Source: Syncephalis fuscata
Lineage: Eukaryota; Zoopagomycota; Zoopagomycetes; Zoopagales; Piptocephalidaceae
Direction: 5' to 3'
Length of the DNA stretch: 64,000 nucleotides
Assembly (NCBI GenBank): GCA_025786725.1
Contig: JAHLTZ010000007.1
Span: 434,001-498,000, forward strand
This document shows positions 36,182 through 47,955 of this stretch, piece by piece. How positions within the stretch are numbered: the stretch's first letter is position 1; each line of letters starts with the position of its first letter. Made by a program: the position numbers and the translations under genes. Under the pieces are notes generated by a model. That model did not search any database. It was not told where the DNA came from and was given only the letters and a program-made list of their open reading frames with translations.

Positions 36182-39100
36182 TTACCTAAGTAGTAAAATA
36201 CGACGAATTTCATGGGCTGATAACCGTTGAAAAGCAGACTCGTCTGCAGATGAATCTATCATTTCAGTAATATCGTCAACCTATTCATTATAATTAATCC
36301 TCGTCTATTAATCCTATTCAATATAGGTTTATTACTTACATCATCCATACTCAGTAGTATATTTATTTCATTTAATCGTTCTAGTCGTTCACTTGTCATA
36401 GTACATTTACTTGAACGATTATTTGATAAAAATGAATTTAATACACGTATATCTTTATCGACTTGTAATGCACCTAGCTAATAGTCATAACTATTCATCA
36501 ATATTACTTGTTACTATTTAATACTAGTTATTTACCTGATTAATACGTGCACCCAGAGTACTGTCTCCCATTCATCTAATATAGAACGGGTAATCCATTT
36601 ATAAATAATGGCCCAATTAGTTGCACTAAGTACTTTCTATAACATACAATTGGTTAATTATTAATTACAATTAACATATTTACTACTTACTGAGAATGGT
36701 TCAACCAGTGTTTCAGTCTCCATGACAAAACGAGATCCAGTATTATCATTTAATTCTTGTTCCTCGTATCCCATCTCAGTTAACAAGTATCGAGTTGGTT
36801 TAAATAGTCTTTGTATTAATCCACGTAGTTTATGTTGCAACTGTTGTTCAAAATATCTTCAATACTCTCCTAATTAATAATAACTATTAATGGTGGATTC
36901 AAACAGTTCATTAGATTACTAACCTCTAAAATGGTTCGAGTTTTTGTTTCTAATGCTCGAATGATATTTAAAGTACGTTTCATCACTTCTAAATCATCAG
37001 TAGAATATATATTCTCTAATAAATTTAATTTAGCTTGAAGCTCATTTGCTAATTTCGGCATATAATCACTAAATAAATACATTATTTACTAATTCACAAT
37101 CTATTGATATGCTAATCTTACCAGGCCACTTCCATATTATTTAGACAAATCTATTCATTGAGATACAAGCATTATATTGTTATGGTTAATATTGTTATTA
37201 TTTGGTCCATATTACTATTTACCATATGCCACGTCGCACATCTTTTGTATCTAATTGGCTTGTATTGGCCATAAGCCGCTGATGAAGAATACGTAAATAA
37301 TCAACTTCAAGAATACGCACTAACAACTTTAATCCAGGCGCACCACTACCAGCATGACATAGTGTAATAGCTCGTTGACAGCAATTCTTTAAAATAAAGA
37401 ATACATCCTCTAAGCTGGTTGATGTTTTATCGCCATCACCAACTTCATCAAGCTGTATTACCTATAATTATAATACACCAGTTAAACGATAACACTATTT
37501 ATATTAGATTCAATCTACCTTGGCCACTGATTTACGAGCAAAATACCGTTCCATTTGAATGTAATGCTTCATTAATGAAGACATGTTGAAGCAACACGAC
37601 TACTTTGTAATAAACCAACATCATTAAGGGCAAGTGTTGCCTCTTTTAAATCAGCTCTCTGTTCCACCTCTTCCTTAGAAAGACTATCCACTTCCGCCTA
37701 TATATATATATTATTAATAATAATAATAACAATAATAACAATAATACAGTACTTACTTTTGTTCTTCTACGAATAAATCGATAATAAAGTTCAGTTTTCT
37801 GACTAATAACTGCCAATTCTTTAAGAAAACTGTCTAAATGTCTTAAATCCGTAGTTACATCACTGGGTGGTGATACAGATGCTGTATTACTCGGCTTTCC
37901 ACTAACAAATCCTAATGCTGATTTTACGGTTGATGTCTTTTGTTTCTTTAATTCTTGTTCAATACTCATAAGCTATATCATAATGATTAGGTTTTATTAC
38001 AACTAATGAGTTATCGCTATTACCATTTTATCTACTTTATACTCTTCATAAAAACTATCAAGTAGAATACTAGCTTGTGTATCCACTTCTCTCTGTATCC
38101 GATAAATAACATATAACATACGGCCCGGTCCATAATTTGTCTCGACCAATGGATAGTGATGATCCACGGCCATGGCCACCATTTCATACAATTCAGTAAT
38201 CTTTACACTAAAATTCCGTTGATCTGATACAAACTGGTCATTAGTATCTGTTTGTAATTACAATACACGCCAATACCTACTCGTGTTATCTGTTTGTACT
38301 TTACATCGATCAGACACCAACGAACAAAGAAAGTCTGCATAAAGAATAAGACCCAGTGTATCCTCGCCCACCATTGGAAATAGTTTAAAGAAGCGTCGAA
38401 TAGATTCTTGATCCTGATTACGCACCGCTTCCGCAAATGCATCCTGAATAATACGCTGTAATTCAGACCGTGCTCTATTGAGAATAGTCTCTGGCGATTC
38501 CTCCTCCTGTCCAATAGGCTATCAACAAAAATAACTGTTTAATAAACCAATACATTATTACTAATACCCGTACTGATACTTACTAGTGCAAGTTTAGACA
38601 GATCTCTATTTAATACCGATAGCTTTGTAGATCTAAATAAATGGACCGCTGCTTTGTCGTAATCTTTAAGCGACAGGCACTCCAATGTACCCATAATACA
38701 ATCCTATAGTACAGATAGAACATTTGTTTGTTTACCTCTTATAACTATATTACACTATAGCTTACCCGTAATTTCTGTGCATCTTGTATCTGTTCAATGG
38801 CCAATTTCACTTTGTTCTAAATACATGGATGTTGATTAATTGATATCCCCTATGACATATGATGCACTTACTTGTTCAGTATCTAGACCACGAATAAATT
38901 CCGTCTGTTCCTGTCCACTCTCCACTGCTCTACTTAGTACATTCGATAGTTCACCCGAATTATCATACAGCTCTTTAACATAATCCCTAGAGTTACGCAT
39001 ATTATACTACGTGTTATCAATAGTAACCAGCCACTTACTCGAGTTCACTTAACCGATCAAGCACACGCGCCAATTCAGTATGTTGCTGTTGTTGCTCGTC

Positions 39101-39223
39101 CAATTCATTCAATAATTGACCCTCCTGCCTCTTAACTAGTGCCAGCGTGTCCTCCAATTCATTCAGTGTAGTCAATTGCTTGACCTGTTCAAGCGGTGTC
39201 GTGTCAAATAACCGGCCTGCCAT
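36182..39223 (-). CDS. COG4: Conserved oligomeric Golgi complex subunit 4
   Basis: Starts MAGRLFDTTPLEQVKQLTTL at 39223 and continues through about ten short exons. The N-terminal coiled coil (LNELEDTLALVKRQEGQLLN) is followed by a SRAVESGQEQTEFIRGLDTE region. Next is LSLKDYDKAAVHLFRSTKL, which matches the COG4 segment around the cargo-tether helix. FFKLFPMVGEDTLGLILYAD matches the COG4 FPLLG-type motif. The end FQRLSAHEIRRILLLR matches the COG4 C-terminal RRVL-like helix, with the stop at 36182-36184. COG4 is a lobe A subunit that tethers retrograde vesicles at the Golgi and binds Sly1. A one-base deletion near 36570 disrupts one exon. Confidence 0.82.
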
Positions 39224-39402
39224 ACTCGTACAAGTAATAAAAAGGAGCAATTAATGTAATACGATTTATTAATAGAAACACTTTACACTAGTCATATCAA
39301 TGACTATCATTATAGTGTTTACTAATACGGTCCATAACCTAACACATTTGTCACCTTTGTTTCATTTGCAGTATCTTTATTCCGTTTAACCGTTGATATA
39401 CG

Positions 39403-42400
39403 ATGAGTAGTAACCAATCGCCGCGGCCTAATCAGAACCGCTATACAGTATCAATGAGGAATGGAGGCGGTAATTCTAACCGAAGACGAAACAATCAATC
39501 TAAGGGACCTAGAAGACCCAATGCTTCTCCATCAAGGTCATTAACGTCACGTATATAAAATAGCCGTATTAATAATATATTGAATAGGAATCAGTCAGGG
39601 AATGACTATGACCAATATGGTGCTAGTTATGAACCAGCCTATAATAAAGATAATCCTCCTGTATCCAGTTGGGATACCAGTCCAGTCGATGATAACAACC
39701 ATGTAGAGGTGGAATCAGGATGGGGCAAGATCAATGACACAGTAGTAGATACGCCATGGGGTGAAGTCAATAAAGATGTCATAGATACACCGTGGGGTGA
39801 TGCACCCACTCCAGCACCATTAAAACACCTTCTGTTAAATACAATAACAGTCAACAACAACAACAAGATGACGTAGATCAATTAAATAATCAATTTGAAG
39901 CCATGACTGTTCCAAGTTACAACAACAACAACAATACAAATGATATCAATAACACACAATATCCATATGATATGAATACACGTCAAGATGACGTCAGTAT
40001 GGTGGTACCACCTGTTACATCTAATGATATATATTCAAATAAGGATAGCCTAAGTGGAAATACCGGATTAAATAGTAATCAATATGAATCACGTCAATTG
40101 TCACCATCAAGAGATCAATTACAGAGACAGTCATCGCCTATCCATAGTGTGGAGAGACGTAGTAATTATAGTAATGACTATACGGATAGACCAAGAGATA
40201 CATATAATGATGAAGATGTGAACAAGATAGATCAATGAATAGACAACAACACAGACCGGGATCTAGACAGCCATCTCATACTGGATCACATAGTGGATCA
40301 CATACTGGATCTAATCTAGGATATGATAGATCATCAGCTCATTCATCGTCAACACCATCATTTACAGATCCATCTCATTCACCATCACCACCACCGTCTA
40401 CTATAACAATAACACCACCACCAGTAAAGACACCAGAGTCAAGAGGTCCACGGAGATTAGATCGTAGTTTGAGAACGTCTAACAACACATCAATGACACC
40501 GTCTAGAACAACACCTATGAGATCATCTATACATCCGCCAGTTCATGTATCTACTCAGCGTGATGATTATAATAATTCAATGACAAGACCGTCACCGCCT
40601 ATAGTTAATTCACCTAATCGATATAACAACGATGATACTAGATCCAATTATAATGATCGTGACATTGATACTAGATCAAATATTGGTTTCAATGATCGCA
40701 ATATCGATAATAGTCGATACAATAATAATTACAACAACCGTAATATTGATACTAGATCCAATGCTGGTTTTAATGATCGTGATTTTGATACTCGTTCTAA
40801 TGTCGGTTATAATGGTCGCAACATAGATAACAGTCGATATAATAATGCTTACAATGATCGTAATGATGATACTCGCTCTAATATGGGTTACAATGATCGT
40901 AACAATAACAATTACAATGATCGTAATATTGATACTCGATCTAATTACAATGACCGTAATGATAACAGTCGATACAACGACTACAATGATCGAAATTTTA
41001 ATACCAGATCTAACTACAATGATCGTAATGTTGATACTCGTTCTAATGTCAATTACAACGACCGTGATTTCGATACTCGTTTTAATACCGGTTACAATGA
41101 TCGTAATGTTGATACTCGTTCTAATATGGGTTACAATGATCGTAACAGCAACAATTACAATGACCGTAATATTGATACTCGATCTAATTACAATGACCGT
41201 AATGATAATAGTCGAGTTGATACATCACGTGATCCATATAGTAGAGATCCAGCACCTCAACCATCATACAATACAGCTACAGATCAACCATATGATTATA
41301 TTGGACATGATGGCCTATTGGAGAATAGATTCAATGATGGCAGTCAATACGAGCGCAATTCAAGACAACATGATAAAAGTGTATTTGACCAAGATGATAA
41401 TGTACCTAAATGGGATATGGTTTCTAATATTAATGGTGCCATTGCCCGTTACATTGAACAGTAAGTATAACGCGAATATAAATATAGATGCTACAAATGC
41501 TAATATATTTATAGCTTTATGAGATTGAATAATATGGAATTGGAAGAGGAAGAGAATAAAATGGATATGCGTATTCATCAATGGGGTATTCATCGATTAC
41601 AAGAAGAGGGCCTTGTTCTATTAGATATGCAAGGTGAAATGCAGAGTAAACTTTATAGCATGCATGTTATTGTATTCCGTCCATCTAGAGGTAGAAGACT
41701 GCCTTATAATAACTTTATGCAAGGTGATATGCTTAAAGCATCTAGAGATTTACCGACAGATGAATGTGCATGGGATATGACTGTATTGAATAAGACGGCG
41801 AATGAATTGCATGTTATCACGCGTAGACCGCCTCCAGATCTACATGAGGATGTGTGGCGACTTGATCAAGCCTTTTCACCTATTCCCTATCAACGGTAAT
41901 AGATATATGTTAGTGTATATATAAGTGTATACTAATTTTTGATATAGAACGGAAAAGGCTTTACTTTCATTGTGTCAGACAGGTACAGGCAGTGATGTAC
42001 ACGAGCGGGATAGACGACGTGAACGACAAGCACAAGAACAGCAAGATTATGAATCAGATAGAAATTACATGAAGACAGTCGATAATCCACGTCCATTAAA
42101 GAAAGAAGGAGCAGCATTTATTGGCACCACATTACGTGATGTACTTGTAGCCAGTGATACACGTGCACTTGCTGGTAGGTGTACATAGAAATACATAGAA
42201 ATACATATATATATATATATTAATATATTTACCATTTAATATATAATAGCTCAACCTTCGGGTCTGTTCGATAATTATCCTCAGATGCAAGAATGGCTTA
42301 AGGGACCGGCTGATGAATCGGAAATTTTACGTAATTCTAATTTAATGAATAATCATGATCGACCACCTAAAGAAACAAAGGCACTTAATCGTTCGCAGAT

Positions 42401-44419
42401 ATCTGCAGTTAAATTGGCATTAAATAATAGATTTTCATTAATTGTTGGTGTAAGTAATTAATAATGATTAAGATATTAATATATTAGAGTAGTAATGATA
42501 ATAATAATTATTATTATTTATTTATTTATAACTTATTTATATTAGCCACCTGGTACGGGTAAAACAACGGTAAATGATTTTATTTGTATTTAATTGATTA
42601 ATTAGTGAATTATTAACTTTTTTAATTTAATTATTTTTTACTTATCAATATAAATAGACAACAGTTAGATTGGTGCAGGTTGTACGTAAACTGACTAATG
42701 CTGAAATTCCTATTCTGGTTTGTGCCAAGACTAATGTGGCCGTTGATAATTGTAAGTTATATTAATAAATGCAATATACAATATATAATAGTAATGGACT
42801 TTAATGGATTTTAATGGATTTTAATGGCTATTTTGATAGTATTGGATGGTTTATTAGCAGCGGGTGTTGATGCTATTAGAGTTGGTGTAGTGGCCCGTGT
42901 TCGTACTGATTTACAGCATGCTACATTGGATGCAGAGATGGAAAAGCATCCACAATATAATCAATTAAAGAAATATCAAGATCAGTTGGAACGATTAAGA
43001 GGAGCAGCAAAAAACCAAGAGAAAAAAGGCCACGGTAAATATAGTATAATATCAATAAGTGAATGAATGAGTGAATAACAATCCAATACTTAATATAATA
43101 GCACTTAAACAATTAAAGACCGGTACTCAGAAAGTGGATCTTTTAAGTACAGATATTGTTAAAGATGTATTAAGTAAGAATCAAGTGGTTTGTGCTACTT
43201 GTATCGGTGCAGGATCTAGTCAGCTTAAAGTAAGTAATAATGGTGATGACAATAATAATGAGTTATGACTATAGAAATGGTTAATTAATACATTTTATTG
43301 AAAAAAGGGCTATCGATTTTCATTAGTTGTTATTGATGAAGGATCTCAGTGTACTGAACCTGAATGTGTTATTCCATTAGCTAAAGGTGCTAAACATGCT
43401 ATTATTGTTGGCGACCACTGCCAATTACCACCGGTGATTGTAAGTCGTGACGCTGGCCGACAAGGACTTAACTTTTCGCTATTTGACCGTTTACTAAGAC
43501 GTGGTAAGATTAGTGGCTATATAATAATGATACACTTATATACCTATATCTATTAATGTATTTAGAGGTGCCAAGTGTGATGTTGGATGTACAATATCGT
43601 ATGCATCCTAGTATTTGCGCATTTCCTAGTGAAATGTTTTATGATGGCCGACTTAAGAATGGTATTGAGCCACACGATAGACCAGTACCTATTCTACCTT
43701 CATTACCCGGCCTACCCGGTAGTGGTATGGTTGATTTTGTATTACCGCCTGTGCTCTTCGTTGATTTGAAAGAAGGCACTGAAGCACGTATCAGTAATGG
43801 ATCAGTTAAGAATGAACGAGAAATTGATATGGTTATCCATTTATTACACGACTTAATGGATCATAATCAAACATTGTCACTGCGAGATATTGGCGTTATT
43901 ACATTTTATGCTGAACAGCGTCGATCGATTCAAGAAGCAGTTCAAGATGATAAGATATTATTAAGAAATACGCAGCCCAACTATAATGGTCGTGGCAATC
44001 GCCGTTCACCCAATAACAATAACAACAATAGTTATCGCCAATCACAAGATGTACGTAGTTATGCCAATAAGAAGGATAATCTAATGGGCATTGCTGAAGA
44101 AGATTTACTTGAAGTACATACCGTCGATGGATTTCAAGGAAGAGAAAAGGAGGTCATTATTATGAGTACGGTACGAGCCAATCATCGTGGTGTGATTGGT
44201 TTTCTTAATGACTGGCGTCGACTTAACGTGGCCATTACACGTGCCCGTCGTTTATTAATCATTGTGGGTAATGTAAGCACATTGATTTACGACGAGCACT
44301 GGGACGGTCTTATTAAGAGAACGTCTGAAAGTGTAGATGCGGCCATTATTCATGGCGATACGTATTTGGCCGATAAAGAACAGGCCAGAGGACATTCCAC
44401 AATGCGTGTTCGCTATTAA
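39403..44419 (+). CDS. UPF1-like superfamily 1 RNA/DNA helicase with Asn/Asp/Arg repeats
   Basis: Starts MSSNQSPRPNQNRY and splices at about 39546/39590. The N-terminal half is disordered: a WG-containing segment (SGWGKIND, DTPWGEVN, DTPWGDAP, 39720-39810), poly-Asn, then about 580 bp of YNDRN-x-DTRSN-type repeats (40640-41220). The helicase half has motif I PPGTGKTT on its own 24-nt exon (42546-42569). Motif II is VVIDEGSQCTEPE and motif III GDHCQLPPV. VQYRMHPSICAFPSEMFYDG follows, and motifs V/VI are VDGFQGREKEVIIMSTVRANHRG and WRRLNVAITRARR. These are closest to UPF1 (nonsense-mediated decay) among SF1B helicases, but the UPF1 CH zinc domain is not evident, so the exact orthology is open. 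Frameshifts near 39822 and 40235 look like missing A bases. Confidence 0.85.
40640..41220 (+). repeat. Coding tandem repeat, YNDRNxDTRSN type
   Basis: Degenerate in-frame repeat in the helicase N-terminal region. Units of about 10-20 residues carry the core NDRN or NDRD followed by DTRSN or DNSRYNN, for example YNDRNVDTRSN. The composition (Asn, Asp, Arg, Tyr, Ser) is that of low-complexity RNA-granule proteins. Confidence 0.85.
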
Positions 44420-44702
44420 CGAATAGAGTATATCTAAAATACTACAGTTTAGATATATTCTAATTCGTTTATTTAGCTTTTTTCAATTTCTTTTCTTTTA
44501 CATTTTGCCATTTATTAAAATTACTTTACATTGATACTTAATAGACAATTATGCACTGTCTAGCTATATTTTTATTGATCGGATATATACGTGCACTAGG
44601 CATATCATAGCAATTATTGACACGATAATAGTAGTGATGCTAATAAAAAGAGTACTAATAAAAACAACTGTGTAATAGTAGTAATAATAGCAATGATACT
44701 AA
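44420..44702. other. Convergent intergenic region
   Basis: Short AT-rich gap between the helicase stop and the U2AF1 stop; nothing else seen. Confidence 0.5.
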
Positions 44703-45602
44703 TTAGCGTCGTTCACTATACTGATTATTACTATTGCTGGTACTGCTATGATGACGTCGTTGATGGTGTGAGCTTGGTGATCTTGAACGAGAGCGTCGTC
44801 GTGATTTACTATGGCTTTCCCGTTCTTCGTGGTCACGTGATCCACGTTGTGATCGTTTCTCGCGTACCGTTAATCGTTGTGCTTCTTCGAGTTCACGTCG
44901 AATGGCCCGACCTGGATGACGTAAATGCATAAAGTTGCAGAAACCACCACGATCACACTCGCCATTCTCATATTGTCGACAGCAGGCCTCAGAGAAATCG
45001 GTTACAGGCGATAACTCTACGAATAATGGTCGACCTATTCAATAAATTAATTAGTATATATTAGTAAAACATTCATATGTACTATATAACTTACCGGCAT
45101 AGAATCGCTTGTTTAGTTCTTCCATGGCCCGTTGTGCGTCTTCTTCATATGCAAAGCGTACGTAAACATTACCGACTAAATGATCGCCGACATTGTCGCA
45201 TACACGCATATCTTCAACTTCGCCGTATTTGCAGAATTCCATAAAAATATCCTCGTAGAACAGATCAAAGTGCGATTGCAATTGTTCTTTGTCTAGTTGG
45301 CAGTTAGGATCGAGTGCGGGATTCTGATAGAAGTTGGCAATAAGAACTGTTTGCGAAAAGTTTGGCTTGACATGTTTACGCGAACAGCGTTCGCCGTGTC
45401 GGCATGCACCGATCTTGAAGTAGAACGAGCAATTGACTCTATGAGATGATTTAACGGTTAGTCATGAAGCTTGAAATACGCGACGATTATATTTAATTAT
45501 TCTAAAACAAATACTAATAATAACAGCAATCGCGATCGCGATCAAAAAAGCTACTTACTTATCCTTTTCTGTACCGTAGATAGACGCAAGATGCTCGGCC
45601 AT
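44703..45602 (-). CDS. U2AF1: U2 snRNP auxiliary factor small subunit (U2AF35)
   Basis: Starts [15 protein letters not shown]. The first CCCH zinc finger follows the intron ([22 protein letters not shown]). The RRM-like UHM domain runs from [11 protein letters not shown] through [20 protein letters not shown] and [20 protein letters not shown] to the [12 protein letters not shown] region. The second finger is [20 protein letters not shown]. The C-terminus is an RS domain ([20 protein letters not shown]). The protein recognises the AG of the 3' splice site within the U2AF heterodimer. It is relevant here because the genome must define 3' splice sites bordering 3-nt exons. Length is near that of yeast and human orthologs. 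Confidence 0.93.
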
Positions 45603-46134
45603 GATAATAGCGTTAATCAGGTAAACAATACAAAAGTTACTGGGCAATTAAACAAATAAATGGAAGAAAGAAAGAAAGAGAAAGAGAAAGAAAGTACTGA
45701 ATGAGTTGCGTTGTTATTAATATTAATAATATTAAAATAATCACACGATGATAACATTGCTTAATTATTATTAATTGGAATCAAATTGTTTTAATAAATA
45801 AATAGTCTGTATAAATATTTGCAAGTGCTTTATTTATAATCTAAATGTTTGTATCAATTTAAGCAACTGTAATATTTAATAAAAGGTATTCAAAAAACCT
45901 TTTGCCTACTTGCTTTATACACTATTGAGATAATAGATTCATTTGTACAAGTATCTTTTATCGTTTTCAGTTTATTTAATATTAAACAAAAAATGGACTG
46001 TGAATACGACCAGTGTACATGTCAATAAACCAATTTTAACCTCGTTTTTCTATTAATTATTGTACATAAAGATTCAATAAATGGAGTCAACTTAAGGTAT
46101 GATGGAAATTCAGTTGAATGTAGTAGATTGCTAT
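45603..46134. other. Intergenic; diverged copy of the 3' flank of F-box gene B
   Basis: A GAAA-rich run lies at 45662-45692. The stretch from about 45830 to 46134 shows patchy similarity to the 55300-55480 region (shared words such as GTCAATAAACCAATTTT), so it belongs to the older F-box gene duplication. Confidence 0.5.
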
Positions 46135-47950
46135 TCAAGCATTCAAAATATCAAATGTCCCATCGCCATGGACAACAACTAACTTTTCACTATATAATTT
46201 TGCAATAGTTGTACAGTTTATAGTTCGAGTCCATACTATACGTCCTTGGTCAGAACTATCGATTGGCAATAACTGGCCGAGATCTCTGGCGTCAAACATT
46301 GATTGGGACAAATCTTTTGACGAAGATTTCTCCAATGCAAATAGCGATAATAAAGCTTTAAACGTGTGCATTGGATACCGCTCTTGCATTTTCCCATCAT
46401 ATACACTTATTAAACACATTCCTTCTGTATATGTTTCAGCCTTGATTATGGCATTCGAGCAATATGGAATGGTGATTTGATTTGATAATATTTTTTTGCA
46501 CTGAGATTGGTCTTTTTGGACGTCAAATAATTCCCATTGAACATGCATTAACCGATTGCTATTACTAAAAGCCGACAAATTTTGAGCAGTATAAGCTATA
46601 TAAGTGGAGTCATACTCTATAGAGCTAGGCGCTAATGTCCATGTTAGCAATTGGCATTGGCCACTAGAAGCAAATTGAATACATGTACATGAGACATGGC
46701 TGCTTAATCTTGGCCCTTCTATCCACTGTTTTCCCACCAAGTCAAGAAAATCAAACCTTTTGTAGAGATCTTGCATACTTTTAGTTTGTAAAAGGACATG
46801 GTTGTTGTAAATGCCAACTAAACAAGATACACCATGACCTTCCCAACTTTGACTTTTGTCCTGAAGATAAATAATATTTGGAGATGAATAGCCAGCATCG
46901 GGCCATACTATAATAGCCTCTCGCAGGCTGCTTGTTCGTTCTTTTGCGGATTCAGTAGTCGAAGCAATAGATGGAGATTTGTCTAAATTGTTAGAAACCT
47001 CAAGCTTGTTTTCTTTAATATACTCCGCTTCCATTTCAGCTAAGTTTACTATTGTCAGCTACATTAGTAAATACTACCGTAGTCACTAAAACTAATAATA
47101 AAAAATTACCTATTGGGTCGCCAATAGCCACACTGTTCACGTCACCATAAGTGTCCATAGAAATATGAGCCACAATGAATTGATTTACTCCATAGACTGA
47201 GTGGGTTTGCACTATTTTCTTGAATAAAGGCGATGCTAGAGAAGTAATCAATTCTCTTTCAATCAGCTGCTCGTCATTGTGTGTACTTTTTTGGTTAAAG
47301 AGATTGTACTGAATTGACCAAATTTTTGTTTCTTGTTTACACCACACCAATGTATACCAGCGATTTACTTCAACTAGCTCCAGCTCAGAGTATTTATCAA
47401 TTGGCAAATCGCATATCCACTTTTTGAATTGGTCTGCCGTAAGTTTGCGGTTGATATGTCGGCGCCAGCGATAGGCGTAAAACCAATTAATGGTATCAAG
47501 GTTAGAGACGGGTGGTAAATCGCCAACAGGCAATATAAGCTCATAATCATCAGTATCAATTGTTGTAATAGTATTGAAACTAAATACAGATGATGGGTCG
47601 TCAACAGGTGATATAAGTTCATAATCAGCATCATCAGCTGTTATAACATTATATGTTGACAAATCTTCATGTGTTGTTTGGTTTACATTAAGTGAAGGCT
47701 TGTTTGATTCTTTTGCAGCATTAATGTGCCAGCTATACCATGTAAGCCAACTTTGTTCACGCTGATCACCTAGACAAAATTTGTATCTATATTGTTGTTC
47801 CCAATAATCAGGATGATCAACTATCATTTGATGAAGAAATCGACAGCACGTGGCAAAACGTACCACATCTCGCTCTTCCATAAAATTAAACAAATGCAAT
47901 AAAACATCGTAGTTTTGCCAAAAGTACTTGTTATGAATACTTGAAGCCAT
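46135..47950 (-). CDS. F-box-like protein, copy A (C-terminus altered)
   Basis: Exons 47950-47110 and 47039-46135 (intron 71 bp) give 581 aa. The N-terminus YDVLLHLFNFMEERDVVRFATCCRFLHQM-type segment, followed by DYWEQQYRYKF, has the layout of an F-box (Leu-rich helices then W). The F-box binds Skp1 in SCF ubiquitin ligases. The remainder has WD/beta-propeller-like strands but no clear repeat. It is apparently identical to copy B over residues 1-566, then ends abruptly with a different short tail (VVVHGDGTFDILNA). Downstream DNA still resembles the copy B C-terminus without being in frame, so copy A is probably truncated. F-box identity is moderate confidence. Confidence 0.7.
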
Positions 47951-47955
47951 GGTTA
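46183..47955. repeat. Identity tract shared with 55655-57427
   Basis: 1,773 bp in which I find no difference from the second copy (constant offset 9,472), including the intron. Both borders are sharp: the DNA beyond is recognisably related but diverged. This is the pattern of recent gene conversion or a very recent partial duplication. Confidence 0.85.

Noticed and set aside
40632..41522. Long overlapping ORF rich in Met, Ile and Leu
   Set aside because: Shadow frame of the helicase NDRN repeats.
47374..47634. 86-codon minus-strand ORF repeated at 56846-57106
   Set aside because: Alternative-frame shadow inside F-box copies A and B; repeated only because the DNA is duplicated.
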